Of a stretch of DNA of 64,000 nucleotides, positions 7,403 to 16,564 are shown piece after piece; the stretch's first letter is position 1, and each line of letters begins with the position of its first letter. A model generated the notes under the pieces. It saw nothing but the letters and a program-made list of their open reading frames with translations, searched no databases and was not told the origin of the DNA. The position numbers and the translations under genes are program-made. The DNA lies in assembly GCF_001426525.1 (NCBI RefSeq), contig NZ_LMEW01000035.1, positions 270,429 through 334,428 of the forward strand. Reading direction: 5' to 3'. This DNA is from Massilia sp. Root133. Lineage in GTDB: Bacteria > Pseudomonadota > Gammaproteobacteria > Burkholderiales > Burkholderiaceae_D.

Positions 7403-9025
7403 CTATTTATCCATAAGATGACAAGCTTCCCGTTGACGAAAGGAAGCTGCTGTCTCAGTATATTGTTGAATTGTGGAGATGGCTGCGGGACAGTAAGGCT
7501 TCTTAAAGAGACGTTCAACGCTGATCTCGGCGATCTCAAGAATACGATTTGCCGTTGCTCTTTTTGGAGGAGTCTGCATGAGTAGGAATTTTGCGGCTTC
7601 TTCTATTCTTTTTGCGAGATCTTCATCATACGATTTTTCGGCTAAGTTGCCTCTTTTCTTTGCAAGATTTTTCGCATTTTGCAAACGGCTAGCGAATCTT
7701 GCATCCTCTAGGCATCTCCGAGTTGGTCGCGAGTCATAGCTCGCTTTTAAAATTTTGCTTACGGTTCCTTCGTTTATCTGAAGACGTTTTGCAATTTCGA
7801 CATTTTGCAATCCCTGAAGCTTTAACTCGCGCAAAGTTCTTATAAAAATGTCTCCAAATTCAAATACTTTTTTCGCTGTGGGCTCACTGCGAAAATTCCA
7901 ATTTTCGGAGTTGATATAAAAGTGGTAGCCGCAATTGCATTTGAATACCACTCCTCTACTTTTTTCAAAATCTTTCGTTACGTGAACATCGGTTATGATC
8001 CGCTGTCCAAAATGAGGCGCCGCAGGGTTCTGGCACTTCCAAGCCCGCTTTTTGATTTCTTCTTGTACATATTTTTTGTTCCTAACGTGAGTGCAGCGGG
8101 GGATAACGAAATCTTGATAGAATAGTTGAGTCGCTACATGTTTTATCGGGATCCATCTTGCGCTGAAAATGTCTCTTATCCAGTCGATTCTGTTATCTTG
8201 ACTAAGTGGAATGCCAAGTATTTCAAGGCACTGTTCTCCAAAATGCTGCATAAAATCTCTCCTAATGCTTATGATATTCAGGAAAGAGCCAAGTGCATAT
8301 AAATCACGAAACGCTTTCGGAGGCGATTTTCTTGTGATCGCTCTGTCATGGATAATTGATCCATCTAAATATTGACGGGCCAGGCAAGCAATTTCAAATA
8401 GCCTTTGCCTCGACCTCTCGGAGAGGTAAGGCAGATAGGGGTGCGTAACGACCTGAGGCGTTAAAGCACAGATAGATTTTCTAATACCAGTAGATACTAC
8501 TGCTTCTAGAAGTGGCGTTACGTGTTTTTCGCAGAAGTGAACACAGTCCAGTTGATGTGTCCGATGCCAGTAGCTTTCACCAAAGCGTGCAACGTCTTCG
8601 TTGATGCACCTTTGGCATACTTTCATTCTGATAACCGGCGGTTCCCGTCCTCCAATGCTGTGTCGACCTCGTAAACCTTGACGCTGTTGAAGCATCTTTC
8701 TTAAGATCCGAACTTTAGTATCTTTGTTGGCAAAAGCCGTGTGATAAGGATATAAAGTCGCTTGAAAAACCAGTTCTTCCAACGACAGTCCTATAAAAGG
8801 TTCAATAATGTTATGAAGATCTTGCAGCCCCCTTGGTAGCGTGATCGATGTATGGAATCGAGCTTTGCCGTAAAGCTCTTTATTAACATGTGCATCAAAA
8901 CTTGCCATCGTGTGAACGCGATACCGAGCGACAGCGCTTCCCAAAAGCTCATCAGGGTATAGCTTGGGAAAGTATCCTATAGTCATAGCATATTTTGCGA
9001 GAAACAGGTCAAGCTGTTCGGTCAA
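7403..9025 (-). CDS. tnsD: TnsD/TniQ-family target-selection protein
   Basis: The 540-residue protein opens with the TniQ signature GYFPKLYPDELLGSAVARY (about residues 17-35). A zinc finger follows at C137-x2-C140 ... C165-x2-H168 with the YWHRTHQLD segment between. In Tn7 systems TnsD binds a specific chromosomal site and recruits TnsC-TnsAB. The long C-terminal half beyond the zinc finger, with a helix-turn-helix-like LQNVEIAKRLQINEGTVSKIL segment, would read the DNA. As the only TniQ protein here, it presumably recognises imuA. It is the last gene of the tns operon, 49 bases after tnsC. Confidence 0.88.
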   Translation of the reverse strand: MTEQLDLFLAKYAMTIGYFPKLYPDELLGSAVARYRVHTMASFDAHVNKELYGKARFHTSITLPRGLQDLHNIIEPFIGLSLEELVFQATLYPYHTAFANKDTKVRILRKMLQQRQGLRGRHSIGGREPPVIRMKVCQRCINEDVARFGESYWHRTHQLDCVHFCEKHVTPLLEAVVSTGIRKSICALTPQVVTHPYLPYLSERSRQRLFEIACLARQYLDGSIIHDRAITRKSPPKAFRDLYALGSFLNIISIRRDFMQHFGEQCLEILGIPLSQDNRIDWIRDIFSARWIPIKHVATQLFYQDFVIPRCTHVRNKKYVQEEIKKRAWKCQNPAAPHFGQRIITDVHVTKDFEKSRGVVFKCNCGYHFYINSENWNFRSEPTAKKVFEFGDIFIRTLRELKLQGLQNVEIAKRLQINEGTVSKILKASYDSRPTRRCLEDARFASRLQNAKNLAKKRGNLAEKSYDEDLAKRIEEAAKFLLMQTPPKRATANRILEIAEISVERLFKKPYCPAAISTIQQYTETAASFRQREACHLMDK

Positions 9026-9074
9026 TCTCTTCTAACTGTGTAGAAAACCCGATCGGCTTTTGATTGCGGCCTGC

Positions 9075-10433
9075 CTATTTATTAATTTTGTTATCGTCCC
9101 TTTTTAAGGAGGAAAGCAGTTGCTGTAAATTTTCGCTACCGCTCCACTTTCTTGAACTGGAAAAACTAGCAGTGTCGACCTCAGGCATAGTAAGATCCCC
9201 ATAGCGGGCAAGCTTCGAGTAGTTTCCTGAAGCTAGTGCCTCAACCATAGGGGCGACACGCGTTAGTTCTTCGTTGGCCACAACATGAATCATATCAACT
9301 GTAATCTCCTCAGCCTTGCAGTCGATCGCCCGTCGTTGCACATATTGATAAAGCTTTACTGCTAGGTCCAGAACACCTTGGGTACGTTCGTACATCGCTT
9401 CATTTAGCTTTTCTGTTAACGCTGTGGGAGTTCTCGTCCACTGATACTTCCACATGCATTTTAAGAAATGATCCCATTCCTCATCCTTCTGGTGGTTTCG
9501 TAACAGGGCTCCGATCGTGCGCCTAGCTTGCCGAAAGTCAGATTGAAGCATTTCAAGACTCGACATCGTTCCGATGAGTACAACTGGTGCGACAGAAGTA
9601 TTAACAAAACGAACTAGGAAGTTCAAAAATCTCTGTTCGCCAGCCGTGCCAGAAGCTGCTTTGGCATGCTGTATCTCGTCAATCACAATGAGGCCGATTC
9701 CGAAAAGATGGGCAGCTGCATTGATCTCACGAATCAGGTCTTCAACCGTCATCTTGCGTTTTGTAAAACGTATTTCGTATGAGGTATTAGCTATCTTGTC
9801 GAGCTCGTTGAAAAAGTTCATCGCCAGTTGTCGAACAGTTCCGTTATAGGGACATTCGACTATGATGTAGGGAATTTGGTGCATTCGTAACTGAGGGTGC
9901 CAAATCAATGACGGGAATTGGGCTAGCCCGCGGCGTGTCAGTCGTGATTTCCCTACTCCAGATACGCCGATGATAGCGTAGGAATCGCACATTGGATCGG
10001 TGTCTGGAACCTGCTCGACTATATCGAGCTGCTGGCGTTTTAAATACGACTGCTGCAGGAATTGCTTGAACGCCGGAGAGGATGGGTTACGATTCACATA
10101 GCCGCTACGGACCATTTCACTAAGTGTTTGAGCAATTGAGTTTTGCTCTGTAAGCGGTTCATAGAAGCGCTTGAGTCGAAGCATAAGGTGCTTGCGTATA
10201 TGATCAGGCTTTTCACGTTCGAGCGGATCGTACGCCGGACGATTAGTCATCAATGTTGCAAGCTGCTTGCTTGAAGGGATAGGGCCTAATGCTTCGATAA
10301 ATTCATTTCCTACATATTCAGAGATTTCGCTTCGTGTATAGCGGGCGACGACATGTTTGAGCCCAGTCCTTTGCATGTCGTAGGCCTGTCGCGAATCGTT
10401 TAACTTCTTCTCAGTGTCAGAAGTGGAAGCCAT
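9075..10433 (-). CDS. tnsC: TnsC AAA+ ATPase transposition regulator
   Basis: The 452-residue AAA+ protein has Walker A GVSGVGKS (residues 156-163) and Walker B GLIVIDEIQ (D252/E253). A sensor region VAPVVLIGTMSSLEML follows. TnsC connects the target-bound TnsD to the TnsAB transposase and carries out target immunity in Tn7. It is in the size range of Tn7 TnsC-type proteins rather than the shorter TniB. It lies 95 bases downstream of tnsB in the same orientation. Confidence 0.92.
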   Translation of the reverse strand: MASTSDTEKKLNDSRQAYDMQRTGLKHVVARYTRSEISEYVGNEFIEALGPIPSSKQLATLMTNRPAYDPLEREKPDHIRKHLMLRLKRFYEPLTEQNSIAQTLSEMVRSGYVNRNPSSPAFKQFLQQSYLKRQQLDIVEQVPDTDPMCDSYAIIGVSGVGKSRLTRRGLAQFPSLIWHPQLRMHQIPYIIVECPYNGTVRQLAMNFFNELDKIANTSYEIRFTKRKMTVEDLIREINAAAHLFGIGLIVIDEIQHAKAASGTAGEQRFLNFLVRFVNTSVAPVVLIGTMSSLEMLQSDFRQARRTIGALLRNHQKDEEWDHFLKCMWKYQWTRTPTALTEKLNEAMYERTQGVLDLAVKLYQYVQRRAIDCKAEEITVDMIHVVANEELTRVAPMVEALASGNYSKLARYGDLTMPEVDTASFSSSRKWSGSENLQQLLSSLKRDDNKINK

Positions 10434-10528
10434 TTTCTTGAGAAAAGGTGCGTAACCGTGTCCTGCAATTGAGCTATAAGAAATTAAGTAATGGCACTAT
10501 TTTGATCAGGTTGGTGAGCTAGGTTCGC

Positions 10529-12706
10529 TTATGTTCCCGATTTGTCGTCATCGGTAAATATGGGAATCCGGGCGTAAAGCTTAACTGGCGGGGCCTTGGA
10601 AGAAGAACAGTCGTGTTCAGTAGATTGCTGGGGCGCTGTAGCAACATTTCTATCGGCATCTAAGAGCCTGTGTAGCGTCTTCTCGACTTGTCTATATGAG
10701 CGTATGTTCGAAATTCTTTCCTTTTTACTCCTTGTCGAGGGACCTAATTCCTTTTTCTCTGCCTCTGCAGACGCTGCGATATCTTCGATAGCCTTTTGAT
10801 GCGTGATCTTCGTGGCTATTGTGTCGTAACATCTGCTTGCATTAATTCTGGCTGCCTTATCTGTCCTAGCGATTACCTCTTCGACATATAAATCGAGGTC
10901 TGAACTGTCATTGCTGATCAACGTGCAACAGGTGAATTGATCCCGATATACCGGATCGTGCAGTAATACGGTATTCAGGTTGTGCGGATGATATGAAATC
11001 ACAACTTTAAAACGCCCTTTGCTCCGCGCTCTGCTAAACCAGGATCTTTTATCAAGTGCGGATGCATAATAATTTCGCCCTAGAAACGAGATCCCTTTTG
11101 CGGTTGCGCTGGCATTGGCCGTAGGTAAGAGGGCAAATAGAAGTTTGCTTTCCGAATGACGTACTAAACTTCCCATCCGGTTTTTTATTCCCCATGTCCA
11201 TAATTCATTCGGGATCGCCGGAATCCGTTGTGCCACCATAGCATTTTCCAGCGGATATCCTCCGACTGGTGTGACGTTGTGTTCAAGTACACAATGAATC
11301 GCTATCTTAGTGAATTCATGTAAATTTAAGCAGGCATCCAGTCTATAGTCCGGCCCTGTTCTTTGTCCGAAATCCTTATTAACGTAACCTTTCACGTCAG
11401 CAGCAAATTTTGCGGGCAGGAGCCGAAATTGTCTTTCTACAATTCCTTTCCAGTCAGCCCTGTATGGAGGTGTGTTTTCGACTTCGATACCAAGGACTTC
11501 AGCCAGTCTATCTGCTTGTTTCGAAAGCAGTTCACCCCGATCCCCCAATAGAACGCTGGAAAGTGGCGTCTCTGGCCATTCTTGAGGTTGGATATCTATG
11601 CCGAATTGTTTGCAGTAGTTGACTTTGTTTAACGTTACGTTATGGACGGCCATCATTGCTGTTGCCCAAGACGCGTTTTCTAAGCCAATATATAAGCCAA
11701 CGATCAGCCGCGACCAGACGTCGATAACAACGTACATTACAGGGCGGCCGACGATCGTGTCACGATCAATACGCGAAACCAGATAGACGTCGGCAATGGT
11801 CGCATCAATTTGATAGCGATAGCCTGGACCAATCGCTTCAAATGTACTATTTCCGAGTAGAGGTCGTAGTGTCTTCTCGAAATAAGTTTTGCCTTCCCTG
11901 GATTGAATTACGTCATATTCTGAGTTTTCTTTCTTGTGCCAATAAGTAAATTGCTGATAGGTCGGCACACCATCTGGATTTATTATCTCTATTTTTCCGT
12001 TTTCGTTCACTCGCGTGTTGCCGGAGTAGTACTGCCGAATCATTTTTAGATATGTGTACATCAGCGTTGCTTTCTTATTCTTTTTGTAAAATAGGTTTGT
12101 TGCTATCCGGATAATTCGTCGGTGCTCTTCTGATATATTTATTCCAGTTCCCGGGGTTTTAGATCGAGGTACACCTCGTTTGGCCTCTTCGATCTTTTCG
12201 CCTTCATCAGCCCTGATTAACTTCATCTTTGCTGGTTTTGGTTTGCCGGGGGCGCCGCAGTTCTTTCGTTTCCCGAAGAGAGCTGCGGAGGTGCAGCCCA
12301 TTTGCCAATACTCGTTCAACCAGTCGCGAATGCTATCAATATGACACCCTACTTCTCTTGCGCGAGAGTTGATTTGCTGGTTTCGGTGGCTTGATTGAAA
12401 AATGGCGGGAATGTCTTTAGTCAGGGGTTCAATTGCGGCCCAAGCTTTAGCTTTGCGAGCCCTCATCGCATCGGTCAAGGCATGGTTGAATGGAAGGTCT
12501 AGATATGGATCCTCGATTATTTCGAGCGTCCCCTCGGCTAGCATATTCAACCAGTCGCTATGCTTGGATAGAATTGGAGCGCAGCGTCGACCCCGTAGAG
12601 TTACGGAAGCTAGGAGGTCTTTTTCAACGGATACATAGAGAATTCGCCGTCGTTCCTCGTCGGCAGACAGGCGTACTACGGTATTTTTTAGAAAAACGTC
12701 CATCAT
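10529..12706 (-). CDS. tnsB: TnsB DDE transposase
   Basis: The 725-residue protein is the strand-transfer subunit. The catalytic triad can be placed at D301 (YQIDATIAD), D389 (SVLLGDRGE) and E424 (GIVERQF). The spacings of 88 and 35 residues equal those I recall for Tn7 TnsB (D273, D361, E396). N-terminal helices would bind the end repeats. Its start is three bases past the tnsA stop, indicating tight co-translation. The protein seems intact. Confidence 0.94.
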   Translation of the reverse strand: MMDVFLKNTVVRLSADEERRRILYVSVEKDLLASVTLRGRRCAPILSKHSDWLNMLAEGTLEIIEDPYLDLPFNHALTDAMRARKAKAWAAIEPLTKDIPAIFQSSHRNQQINSRAREVGCHIDSIRDWLNEYWQMGCTSAALFGKRKNCGAPGKPKPAKMKLIRADEGEKIEEAKRGVPRSKTPGTGINISEEHRRIIRIATNLFYKKNKKATLMYTYLKMIRQYYSGNTRVNENGKIEIINPDGVPTYQQFTYWHKKENSEYDVIQSREGKTYFEKTLRPLLGNSTFEAIGPGYRYQIDATIADVYLVSRIDRDTIVGRPVMYVVIDVWSRLIVGLYIGLENASWATAMMAVHNVTLNKVNYCKQFGIDIQPQEWPETPLSSVLLGDRGELLSKQADRLAEVLGIEVENTPPYRADWKGIVERQFRLLPAKFAADVKGYVNKDFGQRTGPDYRLDACLNLHEFTKIAIHCVLEHNVTPVGGYPLENAMVAQRIPAIPNELWTWGIKNRMGSLVRHSESKLLFALLPTANASATAKGISFLGRNYYASALDKRSWFSRARSKGRFKVVISYHPHNLNTVLLHDPVYRDQFTCCTLISNDSSDLDLYVEEVIARTDKAARINASRCYDTIATKITHQKAIEDIAASAEAEKKELGPSTRSKKERISNIRSYRQVEKTLHRLLDADRNVATAPQQSTEHDCSSSKAPPVKLYARIPIFTDDDKSGT

Positions 12707-12709
12707 AGA

Positions 12710-13546
12710 TCAGCAATTGGCATGCAGTTTCGGATGAATTTTGATGTCTGAAATCGGAGTATTCCATATTTGTTCACGGTTTAGATTAGTCAATAGCATG
12801 CGCGTGGAGAGCATGTGTCGAGCGATCATGAGGTGAGAGCCTGGCTCGTATGTAAGGTGTTTGTCGAGCAGCGTGCATATTTCGCAGAGCGTTATATCAA
12901 AGGCGTGAGAGGTGGCGACACAAATTAGTATGTGCTTGGCAAGAGCATCAAAGTGTCCCGGGTAAGGCTCTATAAATTTTGAGATATCGTGGTACTGCCT
13001 AAGCCATTGCAAACTGCGCTTTAGGTGAACTGGGATATCGTGCTCCGTTAGTACCTTAAAAGAAATGTTTTTCTCCGTCCAATACGCCTCCTCAATTTCT
13101 AGTTTTTCTCCCACACGTGTTTTTTGAAGCTGACTAGCCGGCTTAATTGAAAACGCTTTGTGGGTTGGGCTTGCTCTATTTCTGTAGGTAATTACAAGAT
13201 CTGTAGTCATTACAGAATAGGTATTACTTTTTGGGTCTTTGGGATGCCGGTAGCCGAGGCGCGATGCAATGATCATCGTTTCGTCGCGATTTAAGGCGAA
13301 CTGCTCTCTAATATCAATGACTGAGTCGTCCATGTCGAACGTCAGATAATGTGCGTATTCGATATCGGACAGCAGATGATGGACTCGACCACTTCGTTTT
13401 CCGTATACTCGATGCGATCGGCCAAGACTAGGTACATCGCGAACATAGAGATATGGAACGTAATTTTCCCCAATTCCTTTTCCGCGTCCTTTCCTCAGCA
13501 GCTCTTGAATGTCCGATTCGTTGCGTGTGTATTGTTTCTTTGCCAT
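12710..13546 (-). CDS. tnsA: TnsA endonuclease-like transposase subunit
   Basis: The 278-residue protein matches TnsA, which cuts the 5' ends so that Tn7 elements move by cut and paste. Expected active-site residues are present: E63 (LSDIEYAHYL), D116 (VMTTDLVITY) and K135 (AFSIKPASQ). These lie close to E63, D114 and K132 of Tn7 TnsA. It is the first gene of the tnsABCD operon. Having TnsA separates this element from TniABQ (Tn5053-type) transposons, which use replicative transposition. Confidence 0.93.
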   Translation of the reverse strand: MAKKQYTRNESDIQELLRKGRGKGIGENYVPYLYVRDVPSLGRSHRVYGKRSGRVHHLLSDIEYAHYLTFDMDDSVIDIREQFALNRDETMIIASRLGYRHPKDPKSNTYSVMTTDLVITYRNRASPTHKAFSIKPASQLQKTRVGEKLEIEEAYWTEKNISFKVLTEHDIPVHLKRSLQWLRQYHDISKFIEPYPGHFDALAKHILICVATSHAFDITLCEICTLLDKHLTYEPGSHLMIARHMLSTRMLLTNLNREQIWNTPISDIKIHPKLHANC

Positions 13547-14010
13547 TTTTCTCGCTTCTTAACCAAGTCGCTGCGCTGAGCCGTTTTGGACGTTTGGAAC
13601 CATGCGATTGCTGGCCAGCACATTCTAAGTGCCCCAAAAATAGTACTGACCGAAGATTTGGCCAAAAGTTTCTGGCATTTCTCATCTGGCAACGACGTGC
13701 TAGATTGAGGTGACATGTGTGACGCTTGAGTGCGAGGAACACCTGTACAAGGAAATATCTCTGCTGAACAAGACGTCCTTGCGGTGCAGGCGACGACTGC
13801 TGATGCGTAGCCCCTGCGCGTGCCGCAGCAGCGTCTGGCCGCAATCGTGCCGTCAGTTGAGATCCCCTGACCCGCCTGTAGTCTGCATGCGCTGTCCCCG
13901 ATGAGCATCACGTTGCTAGATGCATACGTATTGAGATACCTGTTCGTGCCTGCTTTGCTCGCGACATCAGGTCTGCGCGTCCATGCCTTGCTAAAACCTC
14001 ATCAATCATA
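13547..14010. promoter_or_regulatory. Divergent intergenic region between tnsA and imuA
   Basis: The roughly 460 bases must hold the tns operon promoter reading left. Short frames inside look like remnants rather than genes, and none begins with a good ribosome site. I saw no clear promoter box, repeat or RNA gene. The stretch near 13640-13720 may be debris of another mobile element. Confidence 0.35.
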
Positions 14011-14030
14011 TACTGTATGGGCATACAGTA
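14011..14030 (+). promoter_or_regulatory. LexA operator of transposon-borne imuA
   Basis: TACTGTATGGGCATACAGTA differs from the host imuA operator only in three central bases. It lies 14 bases upstream of the ATG at 14044. The element's copy is therefore expected to be SOS-induced by the host LexA. Confidence 0.9.
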
Positions 14031-14043
14031 TTGTGAGGCTGAT

Positions 14044-14748
14044 ATGCTACCTAAGATCCATTCGACGCCGGAGTCGATTCATCCGTCGCTATGGCGTGCC
14101 TCGCAGCTCGGTCGTTCGAGTACGCGTTGTGTTGACACTGGTTATCCTGTCTTGTCTGCACAGTTGCCGGGAGGAGGGTGGCCGACCAGCAGCATAGTTG
14201 AGTTGCATTTGCGGCAGCCAGGTACAGGCGAGCTGAGGCTTCTGCAGCCTGCTCTGGCAGCAGCTGGCAAGCGCCGGGTAATGATGATTCAGCCCCCACA
14301 CGTGCCGAATTCGATTGCGCTTGCTGCTATGGGACTAAATCCATCACAAGTCACCTGGGTGCAACCTGACCGCACAACTGACGCGCTCTGGGCCGCAGAA
14401 CAGGTCCTCCGAAGCGGTGGATGTCACGCTCTTTTGTTTTGGCCGGGTCATATTCGAAATGAGAGCCTGCGACGTTTGAGTTTGGCGGCTGCAGATGGAG
14501 AGAGTCTTTTCTTTTTGTTCCGTCCACTTGCCGCATCGCAGGATGCTTCGCCGGCGCCGCTTCGTCTTGGGGTGCGGCCAGCGCTCGGAGGCGTCGAGAT
14601 CGACTTCCTGAAACGCCGCGGTCCACAGCGCGAAACGGCACTGTTCTTGCCATTATCTCCCTCTTTTGTTCATCGTCATGCGCTTGTGGATCGGACTGTA
14701 TCTACCCCAGCTCCCGCTCGAAGTCTTCGAACCGAGCTGGTCGAATGA
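14044..14748 (+). CDS. imuA: Transposon-borne ImuA, SOS mutagenesis factor
   Basis: The 234-residue protein is a full-length ImuA, starting at ATG 14044 behind GAGG. It aligns from HPSLWRASQLGRS through SAQLPGGGWPT, ALWAAEQVLRSGG, SQDASPAPLRLGVRP and FLKRRGPQRETA with the interrupted host copy. ImuA forms a mutasome with ImuB and DnaE2 for error-prone bypass of DNA damage. Around the transposon target the codons differ from the host (GCT CTT TTG TTT TGG against GCG CTG CTG TTC TGG) while encoding the same residues. Base composition is less GC-rich than the host gene, which argues for separate ancestry rather than recent duplication. Confidence 0.93.
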   Translation: MLPKIHSTPESIHPSLWRASQLGRSSTRCVDTGYPVLSAQLPGGGWPTSSIVELHLRQPGTGELRLLQPALAAAGKRRVMMIQPPHVPNSIALAAMGLNPSQVTWVQPDRTTDALWAAEQVLRSGGCHALLFWPGHIRNESLRRLSLAAADGESLFFLFRPLAASQDASPAPLRLGVRPALGGVEIDFLKRRGPQRETALFLPLSPSFVHRHALVDRTVSTPAPARSLRTELVE

Positions 14749-16159
14749 CAGCGTGACGGTTGTCGTCGAACGCGAGACAGTTCTTACGATGTCGCGCGGG
14801 GCGCGCATCGCTGGCGTCAAATCAGCTATGCGCCGCGGCGGTGTGTTGATGCTGGCACCTAATGCCCGGATCCACGAACGCACTGCTGCGCGGGAAGAGG
14901 GGGCGTTGCAGGCCATCGCGATTTCAATGCTCCAATACACGCCGCAGGTAACGCTCGCGGAAGAGTCAACGCTGTTGCTGGACATCGGCGCGAGCTTGCG
15001 GTTGTTTGGTGGTATACGGTCGTTACGTAGGCGAGTTTGCGCCGATCTCCGTAATCTAGGATTCACCGGGAGGTTGAGCTGCGCTCCAACTGCCCGGGCG
15101 GCGTGGATGCTCGCGCGAGCTGGGGGCGGCTGGGCTTTAAAGCAAGAGTCATCAGCGCGTGCGCTGAGCCGTCTCCCTGTAGTGGTCCTGCCGGCGGCGA
15201 GGGTTTTTGCCAGCTGGTTCGAGGGGATCGGCTGCGAGACGATCGACGACTTGCGGCGGTTGCCGCGCCCAGGTCTTCAGCGCCGGTGTGGCCGTGCGCT
15301 GCTGGATACTCTTGATTGTGCGTTTGGCAGCGCTCCAGAGATGTTCGAATGGGTTGAAGCGCCTGCGACGTTCGAAGCGAAGATGGAGCTGTTCGACCGC
15401 GTTGAGAATGCAGACCTTCTGCTAGCCAGTGCACAGCGCCTGGTGCTACAGCTGGTCGGCTGGCTTTGTGGAATGCAACTTGCAGCGGAGGGCATCAAGC
15501 TCAAGCTGGAACACGAGCGCGGCCGGGTCGCACGCGCACCAACTGAAGTGGAAATACTTCTTGCTGAGCCAACCTGGCATAGCGATCACATCGTGCGGTT
15601 GCTGAAGGAGCGGCTCGGAAAGCTGGTGCTGGAGGCACCAGTGATCGGGCTAGTCCTCCATACGACCAAGCTACAACCGATGGCACCTCCCACCGAGTCA
15701 CTTTTCCCTGAACCGGGCGGCACGGAGGAAGACCAGATACGCATGATCGAGCTGCTGGTTGCTCGCTTGGGTGAGGATAGAGTTCGCCAGGTGAAACCGG
15801 TGGCGGATTACCGGCCGGAGGTCGCCAACACGTGGGTTTCCATCCAGGAGAAGGTGCGGCAAACGACGGTCGCCGGCCAGCTGCCGCCGAACCTGAGCAG
15901 CATCCTCCGCCCAACTTGGCTGCTGGTGAAGCCGATTCCACTTCTCATGCGAAACCATAGGCCGTTCTATGGCTCGCCGCTGCGGATGGTGTCCGGGCCG
16001 GAGCGTGTCGAGGCGGGGTGGTGGGGAGGTACGGTTGCCAGGGACTATTGGGTTGCGGAAGGCGAAGAACATACCTTGTACTGGGTCTATCAGGAGCGAG
16101 GTCGCAGCACCAGTGAGGACCCAGAATCACGCTGGTTCCTCCATGGGTTGTTTGGGTAG
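14678..16159 (+). CDS. imuB: Transposon-borne ImuB, Y-family polymerase-like protein
   Basis: I place the start at ATG 14678 (MRLWIGLYLPQLPLEVF), giving 493 residues. A start at 14666 would add four. It overlaps imuA by 71 bases, exactly the overlap seen between host imuA and imuB. ImuB resembles Y-family DNA polymerases but lacks catalytic acidic residues. It acts as the hub that links ImuA, DnaE2 and the beta clamp. The C-terminus ends WFLHGLFG, as in the host copy. No dnaE2 follows, so a host-encoded DnaE2 elsewhere must be used. Confidence 0.93.
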   Translation: MRLWIGLYLPQLPLEVFEPSWSNDSVTVVVERETVLTMSRGARIAGVKSAMRRGGVLMLAPNARIHERTAAREEGALQAIAISMLQYTPQVTLAEESTLLLDIGASLRLFGGIRSLRRRVCADLRNLGFTGRLSCAPTARAAWMLARAGGGWALKQESSARALSRLPVVVLPAARVFASWFEGIGCETIDDLRRLPRPGLQRRCGRALLDTLDCAFGSAPEMFEWVEAPATFEAKMELFDRVENADLLLASAQRLVLQLVGWLCGMQLAAEGIKLKLEHERGRVARAPTEVEILLAEPTWHSDHIVRLLKERLGKLVLEAPVIGLVLHTTKLQPMAPPTESLFPEPGGTEEDQIRMIELLVARLGEDRVRQVKPVADYRPEVANTWVSIQEKVRQTTVAGQLPPNLSSILRPTWLLVKPIPLLMRNHRPFYGSPLRMVSGPERVEAGWWGGTVARDYWVAEGEEHTLYWVYQERGRSTSEDPESRWFLHGLFG

Positions 16160-16564
16160 CGAGTGCAGTCGACCGCTGCGGTGACAGTTGTGCAATGGTG
16201 ATTTTGCTCTGCTTGTAATCCTATCGAAAGCGGAGCGATTCAGTGAATCTCGGCTAGCAGGCCGCCGCTGTTGATGAAGGCAAATCGACGCCAGGCAGCG
16301 TGACACGCTCCCTGGCTGGCAACGCCATTCCAGCCCAGCCGCAGGTTTGCACCACAACCATTCCTCTTAGGAAAACAAGTTTTATAGAGCAGTCAGAAGC
16401 CGGGGCGAGACCGCGTCGCACGCTTCGGTTCGATCAAAACAGTGTGGATGCCCTTGAGTACAGTGGCGAACGGGTCCGGCCGCGCTCATTTACCAGACGG
16501 TACCGAGGCCATCGCTGTCTAACTTCCATCGCTTCAATGAGCGGTGCTTTTGATTATGCCTCCC
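16160..16564. other. Intergenic stretch without recognised features
   Basis: About 400 bases separate imuB from the Sel1-repeat gene. Only short frames without family resemblance are present. The AT-rich region just before 16565 probably carries the promoter of the Sel1 gene. I saw no terminator, repeat or RNA gene. Confidence 0.4.

Noticed and set aside
12490-12708. Short plus-strand frames opposite the tns genes
   Set aside because: No start context or family resemblance; they are shadows.
7403-13546. Classification as a Tn5053-type (TniABQ) element or a CRISPR-associated transposon
   Set aside because: A TnsA with all catalytic residues is present, and no cas genes or CRISPR repeats were seen.
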